Positions 1-11,400 of a stretch of DNA of 64,000 nucleotides are shown in pieces; the first letter of the stretch is position 1, and the number at the start of each line of letters is the position of its first letter. The notes under the pieces are model-generated. The model searched no databases, had not been told where the DNA came from, and saw only the letters and a program-made list of their open reading frames with translations. The translations under genes were made by a program, and so were the position numbers. The stretch spans positions 30,841,001-30,905,000 of the forward strand of contig NC_080568.1 of assembly GCF_030253575.1 (NCBI RefSeq), given 5' to 3'. This stretch comes from Rhododendron vialii. Taxonomy: Eukaryota > Streptophyta > Magnoliopsida > Ericales > Ericaceae.

Positions 1-1948
1 AAAGCTGAACATAGAAAAATAAACAAACTCTATCTAAGTTCCAACAAGGTCTGAACATAGAAACTAAAGGCAGGTGGGTAACTGATAATTCTCGTGGTTC
101 TGAGTAACACAAGTTTTCTAACACCAACTGCATGTCTTACTAATCAACCCAAAAGATTCAATTCATCTGGAATGCACTTTTCAACCCATCATATATAGAT
201 TACCAGTTGAATATAAGACAGCTTTGAGAATCCCCCGGCGAGTCCTACTGTAAGTACCCCCATTAAAAACTACCCACTCAATCTACGGTATTCCATGTCT
301 GGATCAACTACACATGAGCCACATTCTACTCTCAAGGACACTTCCACTATTACATCAAAGCATCAAGTCTTGTATCTCTATCCCAGCACATTCAATCAGG
401 CCCTAATAATCATCATCGAAACAAGTTGGCTTTAATAAATAACCTACACCCTCAAATATTTTCCAACACTAGGCTCTAGACATCTAAACCAACAGGAAAA
501 AAAATTCCTACCTTTTGGAACTCATCTGTCTCCACATTTTATCTCCAACAAAACTGTCATTTATTTATTGGTTCTGTCCAATCATAGTGTACGAAAAAGC
601 ATAAAAAAATATTGTATCCATCTCATAATTTCCTTGTAATGAATAGGATTATGCCACTTGGCCATAGTTCCAAAACTCTACAATCGGATTTGGTTTTCCA
701 CAGTCCAAAAGTACCAATGTCTCAGTATGCTTTAAGACAATTTGACGATTTCGAAGGGCATAGGAGAAGCAGGCCTAACATCTTGTGGGGTACAACAGAA
801 GAGTGAGGATCAGAACAGAGTGCGCTTTCAGGTTAGTAAAAGCAAATAATTCAGGAAAACCAGCCCAAAGCAGTAGACATAAATAAGTCTCAGTTCCTCA
901 GCTGAGGAAAAATGGAGCCATTGCAACACATGATATTAAGTTCCGGTTAACCTTCACCAGCCTTTCATTTGCAATTATGTGGTTCGATTGCATGAAATGA
1001 TACATAAAAGAGATCCCTTGCCTTTTTCTATGCAAATACCACTATATTCTTTTTGGCATTTTCCTTTAGCCTGTATTTGGATAAAGTATTTTTGGAGAAA
1101 TTAATGGAGAGAAACGAAAAGATGAATGAAGTGAAAAACGTAGCACGTTCATTCTTAATTTCCCATCATTTTCCTTTCCCTTGATACATCTCTCAACAAA
1201 TCAATAATCTATCTCCATTTGCACAGATGTAAATATCAACGAAGGGGTCAATGACAATAGCTCAAACTTTTTGAAGCTTTCATATGGATTTCTTTATGTA
1301 ATACAAGGGTCCCAACAAAATACATCTCTTCTACCTCTAAGTCAACTTCCACTCAAGTTTCACAAGCCACCCATAGCTAAACCTCCACTATTACCGTTCA
1401 ACACACGTGAAATCTCCCCAATTGGAATTCACATCTATCAAAACAGAGCCCTAATGTTGCCAAAACAATTAACAAAACAAAATTCCTTTGACTTCAACTC
1501 TCTTTTTAGTTCGGCGAAAGTCAGAAGTGTTAGTTGTAATTTGTGAAGTTAAAACCCAGTCAACGTGGAAGTACATGGTGCCTACCATTCGGCTATCAAT
1601 CCACTTGCATTTCACTTCAACTTCCTTTTCACAACTCCATACAAGGCTGGCTAAGAACGTAATTTCACCTCAAATTCCTATAAAACAAAAAAACTTAGAA
1701 AAACTCTGTTTTATGCTAGAAACCCTTTCTCATCCATTATTTCATACACTAAATGGCCAAAACTTGGACTCCGAAAAAGAGCACCGAATAACCAAAATCA
1801 CCTCCAAATTTTATTGCAAACAGGAATAAAATGCCTCAAAAATAATGGATCGTAGCTACATCCTTGTGAGCTGACGATACTGGAGCAAGTGCATAAAGTG
1901 ATATACACACATATAGATACAGAAATATAATGGAAGTCTGAAACGTAC
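1..1948. other. Non-coding stretch, probably first intron of the TIM8-like gene
   Basis: I see no exon on either strand. The open frames at 612-806, 1271-1546 and 1488-1829 have AT-rich, low-complexity composition, no recognisable domain and no supporting splice sites. If the exon at 1949-1996 is real, this is intron sequence running off the left edge. Confidence 0.45.
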
Positions 1949-1996
1949 AGTGATGAAGTGCTCCAGTTCAGCAGAATTTAAAGCAGAAGGATCCAT
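1949..1996 (-). CDS. TIM8: First coding exon of a TIM8-like mitochondrial intermembrane-space chaperone (partial gene)
   Basis: A 16-codon minus-strand exon starts at the ATG at 1996 and ends at a consensus donor (GTACGT, 1943-1948). It encodes MDPSALNSAELEHFIT, which fits the N-terminus of plant TIM8; family members begin MDPS..N.PEL..F. TIM8 is a twin-CX3C small TIM that escorts hydrophobic precursors across the mitochondrial intermembrane space. I could not find the cysteine-rich remainder between 1 and 1940, so it probably lies past the left edge of the window after a long intron. The upstream region carries site II and telo-box motifs typical of nuclear genes for mitochondrial proteins. 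TIM8 also neighbours PDH-E1beta in Arabidopsis, as I recall it. The call rests on one short exon plus context, so it is moderate. Confidence 0.6.
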
Positions 1997-2069
1997 TGAA
2001 GTAAGCAAGTGAAGAATTCTCTCTACTGGTGTTTGCTCTTGATCTTCGAATTCTACAAAAAAACAAAAA

Positions 2070-2235
2070 AAACCCTAGAAAAAATTCGACCAAGACGATA
2101 ATGAAGAAATGGGCTAAACGCACCATTGGGCTACGGCCCAATACTCATTCAAGTTGTGCTAGTCGAGCATTCTATTGGGCCGAAACCAAATTATCTGTGG
2201 CAAAACGGGTCATCACGGGTCTATTCTATTGGGCA
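2070..2235 (-). promoter_or_regulatory. Site II cluster and telo-box upstream of the TIM8-like exon
   Basis: Within 80-240 bp upstream of the ATG at 1996 there are TGGGCT at 2110-2115 and 2127-2132, GGCCCA at 2135-2140, TGGGCC at 2176-2181 and TGGGCA at 2230-2235. An AAACCCTAG telo-box lies near 2076. Site II (TGGGCC/T) with telo-boxes is the established signature of TCP-regulated plant promoters for mitochondrial and ribosomal proteins. This agrees with the TIM8 call. Confidence 0.6.
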
Positions 2236-2249
2236 CCAATTTGTCCTTT

Positions 2250-4248
2250 TTTTTTTCTTTTTTTTTAACGAACAAGATCAACCCAGTTATATTAATACGA
2301 AGATAAAGTACAATTTCGAACGCCCCCGTTAGCACCGGAAAATGATAATACGTCATAGATCTAATAATTAAACTTGCCTAATTTTATTAACTAATCACAT
2401 TAAAGCTCAAGATTCGAATTTTGAATTTTAAACCAATATAAACAAAATGCATACCCTTGCCGGTCCTCTCATTCTTTTCTGAGTATTCTTAACATTCTTT
2501 GGCTGGGAATTGCTTTGCGTCCTTGACCAATTGTATCGGTATTAATCAACAGTAATAATTTATAGTGCGGACGAATAATAATGAAAAATATACTTTCGAA
2601 TAGTGACTATAATTCACAAAACTAATTATTTAAGGCGTTGAAATCGTATGCTCATCTTTTTATTGGTTGCAATATTCCAAAGAAGATATAAAAATAACAA
2701 AATAAACTTTCTGACATCACCTTTGACTATTTCTAATCGGGACGGTTCAAAAGACACTCAAAAAAACACCTAAAAAAACACCCCAAATCTCAATCTCATA
2801 GTTCCTGATCAAATTTTTATGATCTGAACCATTCAATGTGTGCATAGTGTGATTTTAAGGGTGCTTGCGGGAAATTAGCAAAAAAATGACCGGGAAAAGC
2901 TTGATTTGAGCAGTTTTTATTTGAACCGTTCAAAACTGTTCAAAACTGTTCGGATCAAGCTCTTCCCGATCATTTTTTTTTGCTGATTTCTCATTGGGTA
3001 CCCTTAAAATCACGTTCTAATCACATTGAGCGGCTCGGATTATCAAAATTTGATCGAGAACTATGAGGTGTTTTTTTGGATATCCCCGGAACCGCCCCGA
3101 TTTCTAATATTGCCGAAAATATCTTAGACCGGTATATTGTATCACGAAATTTTTACCATCATTGATATGAATCACTTGCCAATCAAAATCATTTCATCCT
3201 CTATAGAAATCAATCTCATATATAAGTGTTTAGAATCGTTACCTTCTCACTTGTCATAGTCATCCGTAATTATACTTTGAGTATTTCTAATCAAATTGTT
3301 TAATTTGTGGGTCTCACTAGACCCACTTCATTAATGCAATTTGAGCCAAAATACAACTATCAATATATAGTATATTAAGCTTTTCTTATTTGGAGTCAGC
3401 AAATGAAGATGAAAACACTTACTCTCTTTTTGTTTTTATTATTAGATATAATAAAAATGACTCTTGCTGTATATTTTCAACCAAAACAAACTCTCTTTTG
3501 ATCACTCAATCGTTAAAATTCCTACTTTAAGAACCCACTAAATACTTAAACTCTCTGTTTATCATATTGTACATACCTCGGGAGTAATATTTTAGGGCAC
3601 TTGCTATTTGCTAACTATGATGATGCTTAAAACAAGTCTTAACTACGATTGGCGGATAAATAAGACAGTGGAAATCAAAATTGGTTACCATTTATCAAAT
3701 GACTAAAAACAAGTCTAACATAAAGTACTTATCAAAAAAAAAAAAAAAAACTGCATAAAACAGCTCTCTTACGGTGAAGTTACTAAAAAATTTGTATGGT
3801 GCTTACCAATTTTACTGTGACATTTGAAATTTTGCAGGTGGCGTTAGTGATATCAGTGGGATATGGTGGTAAATTTGGCATGACATTAGTTATTTTGGAG
3901 TGGCATAAGTGATTTATAGTGTAGTGTTGTGACTGGTGTGAGTTGCCACTAATGTGGGTATTATGCGGCCAATGTACTTTATGGTATATCATTACTTTAC
4001 TTTTAGGTCATATGTTTGACTTTTGAAACCATTTATTGAAGGAGTAGGATTCTCTGTGCCTAATAACTCATGTGTCTCTGTGCTGAGGTGTTTTCAGCCA
4101 TTATATTTGACAGAAAGAAAACCAAACAATATGACAATACAACGGCAGAAAAACCCTTTGATTTTTCGAGACAGAGGAGATCAGACCCCTTATTGAAGGG
4201 GTTGTTAGGTATTTTCGTATATTTTGTATTTTTTCATTGTTGGTTTTT
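2250..4248. other. Intergenic DNA apart from the MITE; no gene seen
   Basis: AT-rich intergenic sequence with a poly-T tract at 2246-2267 and a poly-A tract at 3736-3750. A partial copy of the MITE family seen at 37221-37350 lies around 4050-4110 (CTCTGTGCCT, TCTCTGTGCTGAGG). The open frame at 4070-4321 starts inside that repeat and is not supported as a gene. Confidence 0.5.
2729..3108. mobile_element. MULE-type MITE with 9-bp target-site duplication
   Basis: The element at 2738-3099 (362 bp) is flanked by perfect 9-bp direct repeats ATTTCTAAT (2729-2737 and 3100-3108). Its ends are near-perfect inverted repeats, CGGGACGGTTC and GAACCGCCCCG. The interior is also largely palindromic: the left half (ATGATCTGAACC, GATTTTAAGGGTGC, GCAAAAAAATGACCGGGAA) reappears inverted in the right half. 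A 9-bp TSD is the hallmark of Mutator-like transposition. It has no coding capacity, so it is non-autonomous. A related copy lies at about 30746-30918. Confidence 0.75.
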
Positions 4249-4396
4249 TGTAGAGACTCGTAGATTAGTATGTTTTCTAAAATCGTTTAAATATGTGGAA
4301 GATCATATTTTGATGTTGTAATGATGTTTGGAGGTGTTGGTGTCGAGTGGGATTCGATCCGGTGTGCGTTGGTGAAATTTTAAATTTCTATCCATC

Positions 4397-4510
4397 CAGT
4401 ACCGGTACTGCCTTTTGCTCAGTACCGGTACCCAGTGTCCAGAACTTGGCCAAGTCGACATTTTAAAGGGTCCAGTACCGGTACTGGGAGTCGCCCAGTA
4501 CTGGTACCCG
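4397..4510. repeat. Repeated palindrome cluster (CAGTACCGGTACTG type)
   Basis: Near-identical 14-bp palindromes centred on ACCGGT occur at about 4399-4412, 4420-4433, 4470-4485 and 4495-4508; the last is altered to AGTACTGGTACC. They lie just upstream of the TATA box in the putative LTR. Confidence 0.7.
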
Positions 4511-4550
4511 CTGTGTTTTTCTGTAATTTTCAGTACGCTTTTTGGACCAC

Positions 4551-4558
4551 TATAAATA
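4551..4558 (+). promoter_or_regulatory. TATA box of the putative LTR promoter
   Basis: TATAAATA sits about 300 bp inside the putative LTR. It is followed by an A/C-rich stretch (4580-4700) like an LTR R/U5 leader. The short frames that start at 4435 and 4732 fall in this leader and are not convincing genes. Confidence 0.45.
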
Positions 4559-5639
4559 CCCGTCTTTACCATTTTTTCACACACAAACACCACGAACCAG
4601 ACTTGGAAACACCTCCTTTCACCTACCCAACTCCAATCTCATCCAAAACTCATAATTCCAACCTCAAATCTTCAAAATCCAAGAGTTTCCAACCTTAAAA
4701 TCACTTAAATCTTGCATTTAGAGAACAATGGGTGAGTTTCGTGTTCTTGCTATTGTCTTTGGGTTCCCACCCATGTTTTTCTCTCTCTCATCTCAATTAC
4801 TTGTTGATCTTTGTTCATTTATCTTATTTTTGGGTTGTATTCACTCTAGATCTTGTATCTAAGCTTAGGTGGAGCTCATTTTTGGTGGTTTCAAGCTTGG
4901 GTCACTTAGGGTTTTGCTCAAAACCCGTTGTGGTAGGGATTTCTTACTCTTGTTATACGTTTATGTGATGTTTACGTACCTAGATCGTGCTTTGTTTCGT
5001 GCTTGAGATTGGGTTTTATATTTTGGTCGAATCTGGAAATTCTGCCCGTTTTTTAGTTTCAACCCAATTTCAAACGGTCATAACCTCTTCGTTCGATGTC
5101 CGTTTCATGTAAATTTTATATCAATTCGAAGGTTTTGAAGTCAACTTTCATTTGTCGCTAGACACCTAAAAACTCTTAGTACACATAAAGTTATGACCAT
5201 TTGAGTAGAGGTGTGTCGGTTTGTCAATGTCGATTGCCTATTCCTAAGATCGTTTCGTTCCGTGTTATGATTCCCTATATAATTAGAATGTATTTAAGTC
5301 ACTTTCGAATGTGATTGCTTGTGTCTTAATGACTCATATACTCGTGCCTCATCTTGTAGAGCTCCCTAGGTTCCTTGGAGCTCGTTCTATAAGCTTTTAG
5401 TTTAGAACCTAGCGGGTAGCATATCGATGAGTCATTGTGAGTTTGGCGCGTGACGAAAGACACCATGATAGGAATAACGTGAACTTAAGGTATCTATCAT
5501 TATACGATGAGATGTGTTTATAAATTTGTAATGCATTGCATGATGAGAAATGAAAGAAAGGTGAACTTGGAAAATGTTGTCTTCTTATATTCGAATTGAT
5601 TAAGTGTGAGTGTATATCTGAGTTGATGATCTTAAATTG

Positions 5640-6012
5640 AGGGTCCTGCAATGCAAGGTGTGGTAATGCAGAGATTCTAGAGGGCTCGCAACGCAATGTG
5701 TGGTAATGCGAAAATCCAGGTGAAAATAATTCAATGTGACGCAAGGGGTGGTAACACAATTGAATGTCTCGCATGATGAAGGGAATTTTGATTGACTTCA
5801 AAAGTCTATGTTGATGTTTGGAGTGTTTGTTGCTTGGGATTGTGGTTGTTGAAAAAGAAAATGGAAGGTTGGTTTTATTAAAGAAAGAAATTTGGATTTG
5901 AAAAGAGAATTTTTATAAAAAATCCTCCGGTATTCTAGAGCGAATCAACTGATCCGGTATTTGGGCACAAATCAACGGACTCCGGCATTCAAGCTCGAAT
6001 CAACGGAGTTTG
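5640..6012. repeat. Degenerate short tandem subrepeats inside the LTR
   Basis: Two arrays are visible. One has three copies of a GCAANG.GTGGTAA motif at 5645-5760. The other has about three 30-37 bp units of the form TCCGG-ATT-GAATCAAC at 5926-6012. Neither array is coding. Confidence 0.55.
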
Positions 6013-6702
6013 ACCTGAAATGGTCTTGAGTTTTCCCTAAAATTGTTTTGGAAATCAAAAAAGGAAAGTTTTATGAAATGAGGTTTCATGGTAAATGGTA
6101 TGAATTGAGGAAGTTGATGTAGTGTTTGTTCGAAAAGTTATTAGATGATTGAACAGTTGTTATAGTTTATTAGATCAATAGGAGTTTAAATGTTGCTTCT
6201 AACTTGATGTATGAACTAGTTAGGAATAGCCTTAGGACATATAGAATCCCGTAATCGTAGTCTGTTGGTTCAATGTGATGCCTCTTTGTATCTCTTGTTC
6301 GTTTATTCCAAATCAATTATTTTTGTTGCATGTTTCATCGCATTTATATGTAGTTTGAGTATAAAATTTCCTACTGGGTTAGTGTAGCCCAACTCAATCT
6401 TTCTTTTCAGGTTCAAATGCTGGATCATAGTTTGCATGCTTGCGTGTTGAGATGCGGAGACATTTTTGGAAGCTAACTATATTTAGTTAGTCAAACATTT
6501 TTTTTTTTGTAATTGACTTCCTTTTGTTAAGATGGCTTTGTAACTAATTACTCTTAATTTATCTCTTTTGACTAAATAATTTGTAACTAAAGAATTTATT
6601 CGCACTCTTACTTAAGCTTATTTGGAGCCGGTGTGCCTATGTTGTAAATTCTTAAACTTGGGGACTCAATTTGTAAACTGAACAGGTGTGGACTCTGTTG
6701 GA

Positions 6703-6977
6703 TACTCCCTCCGTCCCTTTTTTAGAGTTCAGTATTCCATTTTGGGCTGTCCCTTAATAAGTGTCCATTTTGTAAAGTTAGTGGGTAAAAGTTGGTGTAT
6801 TGTCTATTTTATCCCTAAAAGTAAATTTCTTTTTAAAAAGTGAGTGAGTAAAAGTGTAATGATGATGGGTAAGTAGAGAAAGTGGAGGAAAAAGTTGATG
6901 TGAAAGGTATAATGATGATGTCTTTTTAATAAGTTGAAATTACGAAGCAGGACACTTAAAAAAGGACGGAGGGATTA
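6703..6977. mobile_element. Stowaway-type MITE (271 bp) nested in the LTR
   Basis: The element at 6705-6975 starts CTCCCTCCGTCCCTTTTTT and ends AAAAAAGGACGGAGGGAT. It is flanked by TA on both sides, as for Tc1/mariner Stowaway elements. It has no coding capacity. Confidence 0.85.
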
Positions 6978-7047
6978 ATATTTTGATATGCGAAGATCTT
7001 TTATTGAAATGGAATATATATTTATGTTGAAAATCGAGATTGTGACA

Positions 7048-7914
7048 TTTTTAGCCACCCACTATGTAGTATTTTTAAGTTATAATCTATTCGTAAAAAT
7101 GATTTGGAAAGTACAACATCCATGTTAGATTTTTGGGAGGGTCTTTACCTAAAAATCAATTCACAATAGGTAGAGTAACCTTAGGATTATACTTATTAAC
7201 CAAATTTGCATGACCAAAAATGTTACTACAAGACATGAAAAATTGTCCAAGAAAGACAAATGAATTATTTTTTCATGAACCGTATCAATTCTCTTGGGTG
7301 ACTTAAGTGAGCAATGTGTGATACAATTTTTATAGGTTGATTGTATTTTCACATGTAAAGTAATTATGTAAAATGTATTCTGCATACTATTTATGAATTT
7401 TAATAAAGAGATTCATAATGTATAGTGTATCATTATTATAACTTAAAAAATAGTAATTGATTCCAAAAACCCAAGAAGGAATTCATGAATTTGGGTCAAA
7501 ATTAACGCTGCAGGTTGGTTGAAGTAATTTCCCCCTTACTGTAGAATTTTAGCCAAAATTCAATGGTGTCTGATCTTCTATGTCCCAAAAAGAAAAACCC
7601 TTGCCACCCAAGAAGGAATTCATCAAAATTAACGATTTAATGCTGCATGTTGGTTGAAGTAATTGAATCAGGCTTGTGTATGGTCCAAAACTGGACTGCA
7701 GATATGCGGTTCAAGTGATCACAACTGTCGAATAATATTTTTAACGGTCTCTATTTGTTTTCAATCTCTTACTGTTAATAAAAAACTTTTACCTGTAATA
7801 GATAACCATTGATTTTCAGGATGAACGATTTAGATTGAGCCGCACAACCATGATCCAAGTAATTTTCTCCTCATTGTAGAATTTTAGCCAAAATTCATAG
7901 GGATCCGATCTTTT
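7048..7914. other. Intergenic DNA with degenerate local duplications
   Basis: No gene seen. Blocks containing GAAGGAATTCAT, AAAATTAACG, GTTGGTTGAAGTAATT and GTAGAATTTTAGCCAAAATTC recur at about 7470-7570, 7612-7665 and 7855-7900. This points to old local segmental duplication upstream of the PDH gene. Confidence 0.5.
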
Positions 7915-8054
7915 CTGCCCCGAAAACCCCTTCCTCTGTACCAAAGGCTTTGCAGCCCTTGGATAGCGTGACTTTTTCTTTTTATGTTTTAAATCCCATA
8001 GCTCAAAAATCTCTTGACACAGAAACACATGTTTTCGGCACAGAAAATCCTGCC
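7915..8054. mobile_element. MITE copy abutting the PDH E1-beta promoter
   Basis: This stretch shares blocks with the hairpin element at 37221-37350: TTTTTATGTTTTAAATCC, TGAAAAATCTC-like sequence, ACACATG-TTTTC and CAGCACAGA-like sequence. The right half matches better than the left, so it is a diverged copy. It ends about 10 bp before the G-box of the promoter. Confidence 0.5.
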
Positions 8055-8059
8055 TCAGA

Positions 8060-8300
8060 TGCGCCACGTGTTATTCCATTTGGGCCGTCGTTTCACTTGT
8101 CAAAGCTCGATAGATGTCAAAGCTCGATAGATTCGCACACCTCTACCAAACCACGCCAAAGCCAACTCTCTCTCTCTCTCTCTCTCTGACCTTCCCTCCC
8201 TCTCCAGATCTTTTCTCGTCATCTCTCATCACCAACCTCTCTCTAGGTTTCTACTCTTCAACTCCCTCTCTATACATACATTGATAAATACATACTCCTA
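8060..8300 (+). promoter_or_regulatory. Promoter/5' UTR of the PDH E1-beta gene
   Basis: There is a G-box CACGTG at 8065-8070 and a site II element TGGGCC at 8081-8086. A 17-bp tandem duplication occupies 8098-8114 and 8115-8131, and a (CT)n tract 8166-8188 is typical of plant 5' UTRs. The coding ATG is at 8450, so there may be a 5' UTR intron ending near 8418 (TTGTTTTAG). That is inference. Confidence 0.55.
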
Positions 8301-8449
8301 CATACATATATATGTGCCCATTTTCAGCTTTTCGGTGAAGACTTTTATTCGAACGAATGTCTTTGATCTAGTAGAAATTGTCGCTGTCATTGACTGAAAA
8401 GCTATTTCCTTGTTTTAGGTACTTTTAATTAAGCTGAGAATCAGAGAAG

Positions 8450-11400
8450 ATGTTGGGAATCATAAGGCAAAGGATTGCTCACCAAGGCATTAATGCTTCG
8501 GTATAATCTTAACTCCTATCTCCTCAATTCATTATCTTTTTAAATTTTCTAATTTTTTTTATTATCCAATCAATCGGTTAACTTCAAAAACTGTTATTCT
8601 CAGGGGATGCAGATTCAAGCCCTACTTTGCGCCTCCAGGAGTTACTCTTCTGGAGCAAAAGAGGTGACTATACATAATCACGTCTCGATACGCTTTGTAG
8701 TTGTTTGACCCGGAACTAATTTGTGTTTTATACGGTGAAGAGTTATTTATGTTTGATATATGTAGTTTAATGATTAAATTGCACGTGGGGGTAGTATGGT
8801 TTTTAGGATTTATCCATCGATATGCTGTAGACGAGCTAGGACACAAGTCAAAGCTATCAATGTGATTCCCTAACTAGTGTAGTTGGTGCATCTGAATAAT
8901 CAATAATCAAAAGATAACTATGTTTTAGCATGAAGTTCTAATTTTCCTTCTCAAATGGCTAAATTGGCTGTCATACTTACAAAGTTTAGGTATAGCTAAA
9001 TTTGGCAATTCACTTGGATATGCATCTCTCATGATGGAATTGATATAAGTATTTCCCCTTGGAATTTTTTGAGAAAGATAGAAGAAACAACATTTATACC
9101 GTGGAAGCAATGTTGCTAACATATACACTTTTGATACAATTAACTTTTGCATAGTGGACAATCTTTTCACAGAGATATTAAAATATTACCGTAAAAGCAT
9201 CTCCAAGTGTTGAAAAGAATGCACTTTTGTCGAAAGAAATTCATTTCTCTTTCCGCAAATAACTAGTTATTAGCGGTTCTTTCCTTTGTGAGAAAAAAGT
9301 TGGATCTTTTGAGTTCTCGTTCTGCTTAGTGGACAATCTTTTTGGAACAGAGGGAGTAATAATCTTCGATAAGAATATCTGCGTTGATCCAGGCCTTTCT
9401 CTCTCTTCCCTTCACCCCCCTCCTCCCAACCACCACCACCCCCACTGGAGGATGTTAATAGTGAAGATGTGTTTTGTAATGAGCTGGAACTAGCATGCAC
9501 ATTACGACCTTTCTCTACTTAGTAGGTCTAATGGTGATGCAACTGATTGTTGCCTGCAGATGACAGTGCGTGATGCTTTGAATTCTGCTCTTGATGAAGA
9601 AATGTCTGCAGATCCCAAAGTGTTTTTGATGGGCGAAGAGGTTTGTGGAAGCTTTGATTCAAGGCATGTTTTTATGTTTTGTGGTTTGTTTGGTCATATG
9701 GGGGTTTAATCATGCTTGACTTTTTGTTTTTTCCATGTGCAGGTTGGCGAATATCAGGGTGCTTACAAGGTTAGTAATGCTTTGCTAGACTTGAAACGAA
9801 TCGTGGCCTTTTTAAGTTATGCTTTGCACTACACATTTCTTCCTCTAAAAGTTATTCTTCTAATTTCAAAATGCTTGTAGATTTCTAAAGGGCTTTTGGA
9901 TAAGTATGGCCCTGAGAGGGTTCGTGATACTCCTATTACAGAGGTGAGTCGTTATATCGGAAGAGTTGGTTTCTTTGTCTTTTAAATTGAACTATTTGCA
10001 TTTTCAAGTTTTCCGAACAATGCTGAAATACTTGTCTTTTCCGTGTAAAATTATGATGTTTGAGCTACTGTTCAAATTTTGAAGGCTGGCTTTGCTGGGA
10101 TTGGAGTTGGTGCTGCTTACTACGGTCTGAAGCCTGTTGTAGAATTTATGACATTTAACTTCTCCATGCAGGTCATAGTTTCTCTCTTTGTTTCCCCTCC
10201 ATTTAAATAAATGCATATGAATGTTTTAAGCTATACTGTATGCAGATTGTGAATTGAAGTAAAAAGTTTGGTCTTGTGCCAACACGTGTGTTATGATACA
10301 TGTTATTAGACTCATCACTATAGACATTGTAAATTACCGCTGTTGAGTTGTATACTATTAAGTTTGGGTTAAAAGAGGAGAAGGAAAGAAAAGAGAGGTG
10401 CAGAGAGCTCAGAGAAATAGCTTTACAGTTCTGGCAATCAGTTGTTGTACCTTCCCATATATTAATATCATTTCCGCGACAAATACGAGAATGCCTCTAG
10501 TATGAAATTAATAAACAAACAACTATCTGTCAACCACGTCAACAGTATAGGAATTTGTTGCCCTTCTGTGCAATGCACTGAGGTCGGCTGGATATAAAAT
10601 GTCCTATTTGGTATATAAATAGGATGTGGTCCTGTGGAAACTGAATTTCTTCTTTGAATTTCAGGTTTGGAATCTTTCAATTGGTTAGTGTGTATGTTCT
10701 TTAGCACTAGGAAGTGATGGTTGAATTGGATATGTTACAAACAAATAAACTTAATAGGAATTGTGATATGCTGCCTTTAGTTTTTTTTCTATCGGGTGCA
10801 TGATGCTGTTGGTGACCCTCACAGAATTTATTTGAAAGATCAGTTGCAAGAATTCACCAACTATAAGATTGGCAACAGTTTTTTTGTATGGCGTTGCTTG
10901 CTTCGGAAAAGCCATTGCATCTCCATTGTTTCAACCATGTAATGCAAATAAATGAGGACCAAATTATAACAGGGAAAAAAGAAAGAAAGAAAGAAAGTTG
11001 ATTAAATATTCATAATTCAAGGAATTATGTAATAGTGATTGAAGCGGAAGTGTTTGTACTTCCTTATTTGTTTTGAAGAGGCTGTGCTTCAGTTATCAGG
11101 AGTGTGTGAATTCAAAGTTTCTGTGACAGCTTGGTTTTGTTTGAACATGTTAATGAGGCATAAACACTTAAATTCCCTGATTAATTCAAACCTGATATAT
11201 GTATGCTTTGTGGTTTATACTAGTGTCTCTCTTCCTTCTAGGGTGACCTCACACCACTTGTTGCTTTGGTATCTGAACTCAATTTGATTTTGTTGCAGGC
11301 AATTGACCACATTATTAATTCTGCTGCAAAATCAAACTATATGTCTGCTGGTCAGATATCTGTACCTATAGTCTTTAGAGGACCAAATGGTGCTGCTGCC

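Larger units (their letters stand above)
4249..7047 (+). mobile_element. Probable solo LTR of a Ty3/gypsy (Tekay/Del-like) retrotransposon, with a nested Stowaway MITE
   Basis: About 2.8 kb (2.5 kb without the nested MITE) begins TGTAGAGACTC and ends GATTGTGACA. It is bracketed by TTTTT on both sides (4244-4248 and 7048-7052), although such a TSD is low-complexity and weak. Inside are a TATAAATA box at 4551-4558 with a plausible start about 30 bp downstream, copies of the palindrome CAGTACCGGTACTG near 4397-4510, and short GC-richer subrepeats at 5645-5760 and 5926-6012. Long LTRs with such a promoter and palindromes are known from plant chromovirus elements. No primer-binding site, gag or pol follows, so it would be a solo LTR. 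Its exact ends are inferred. Confidence 0.5.

Noticed and set aside
4435..4968. Two ORFs (87 and 78 codons) after a TATA box
   Set aside because: They lie in the leader of a putative LTR promoter and look like nothing known.
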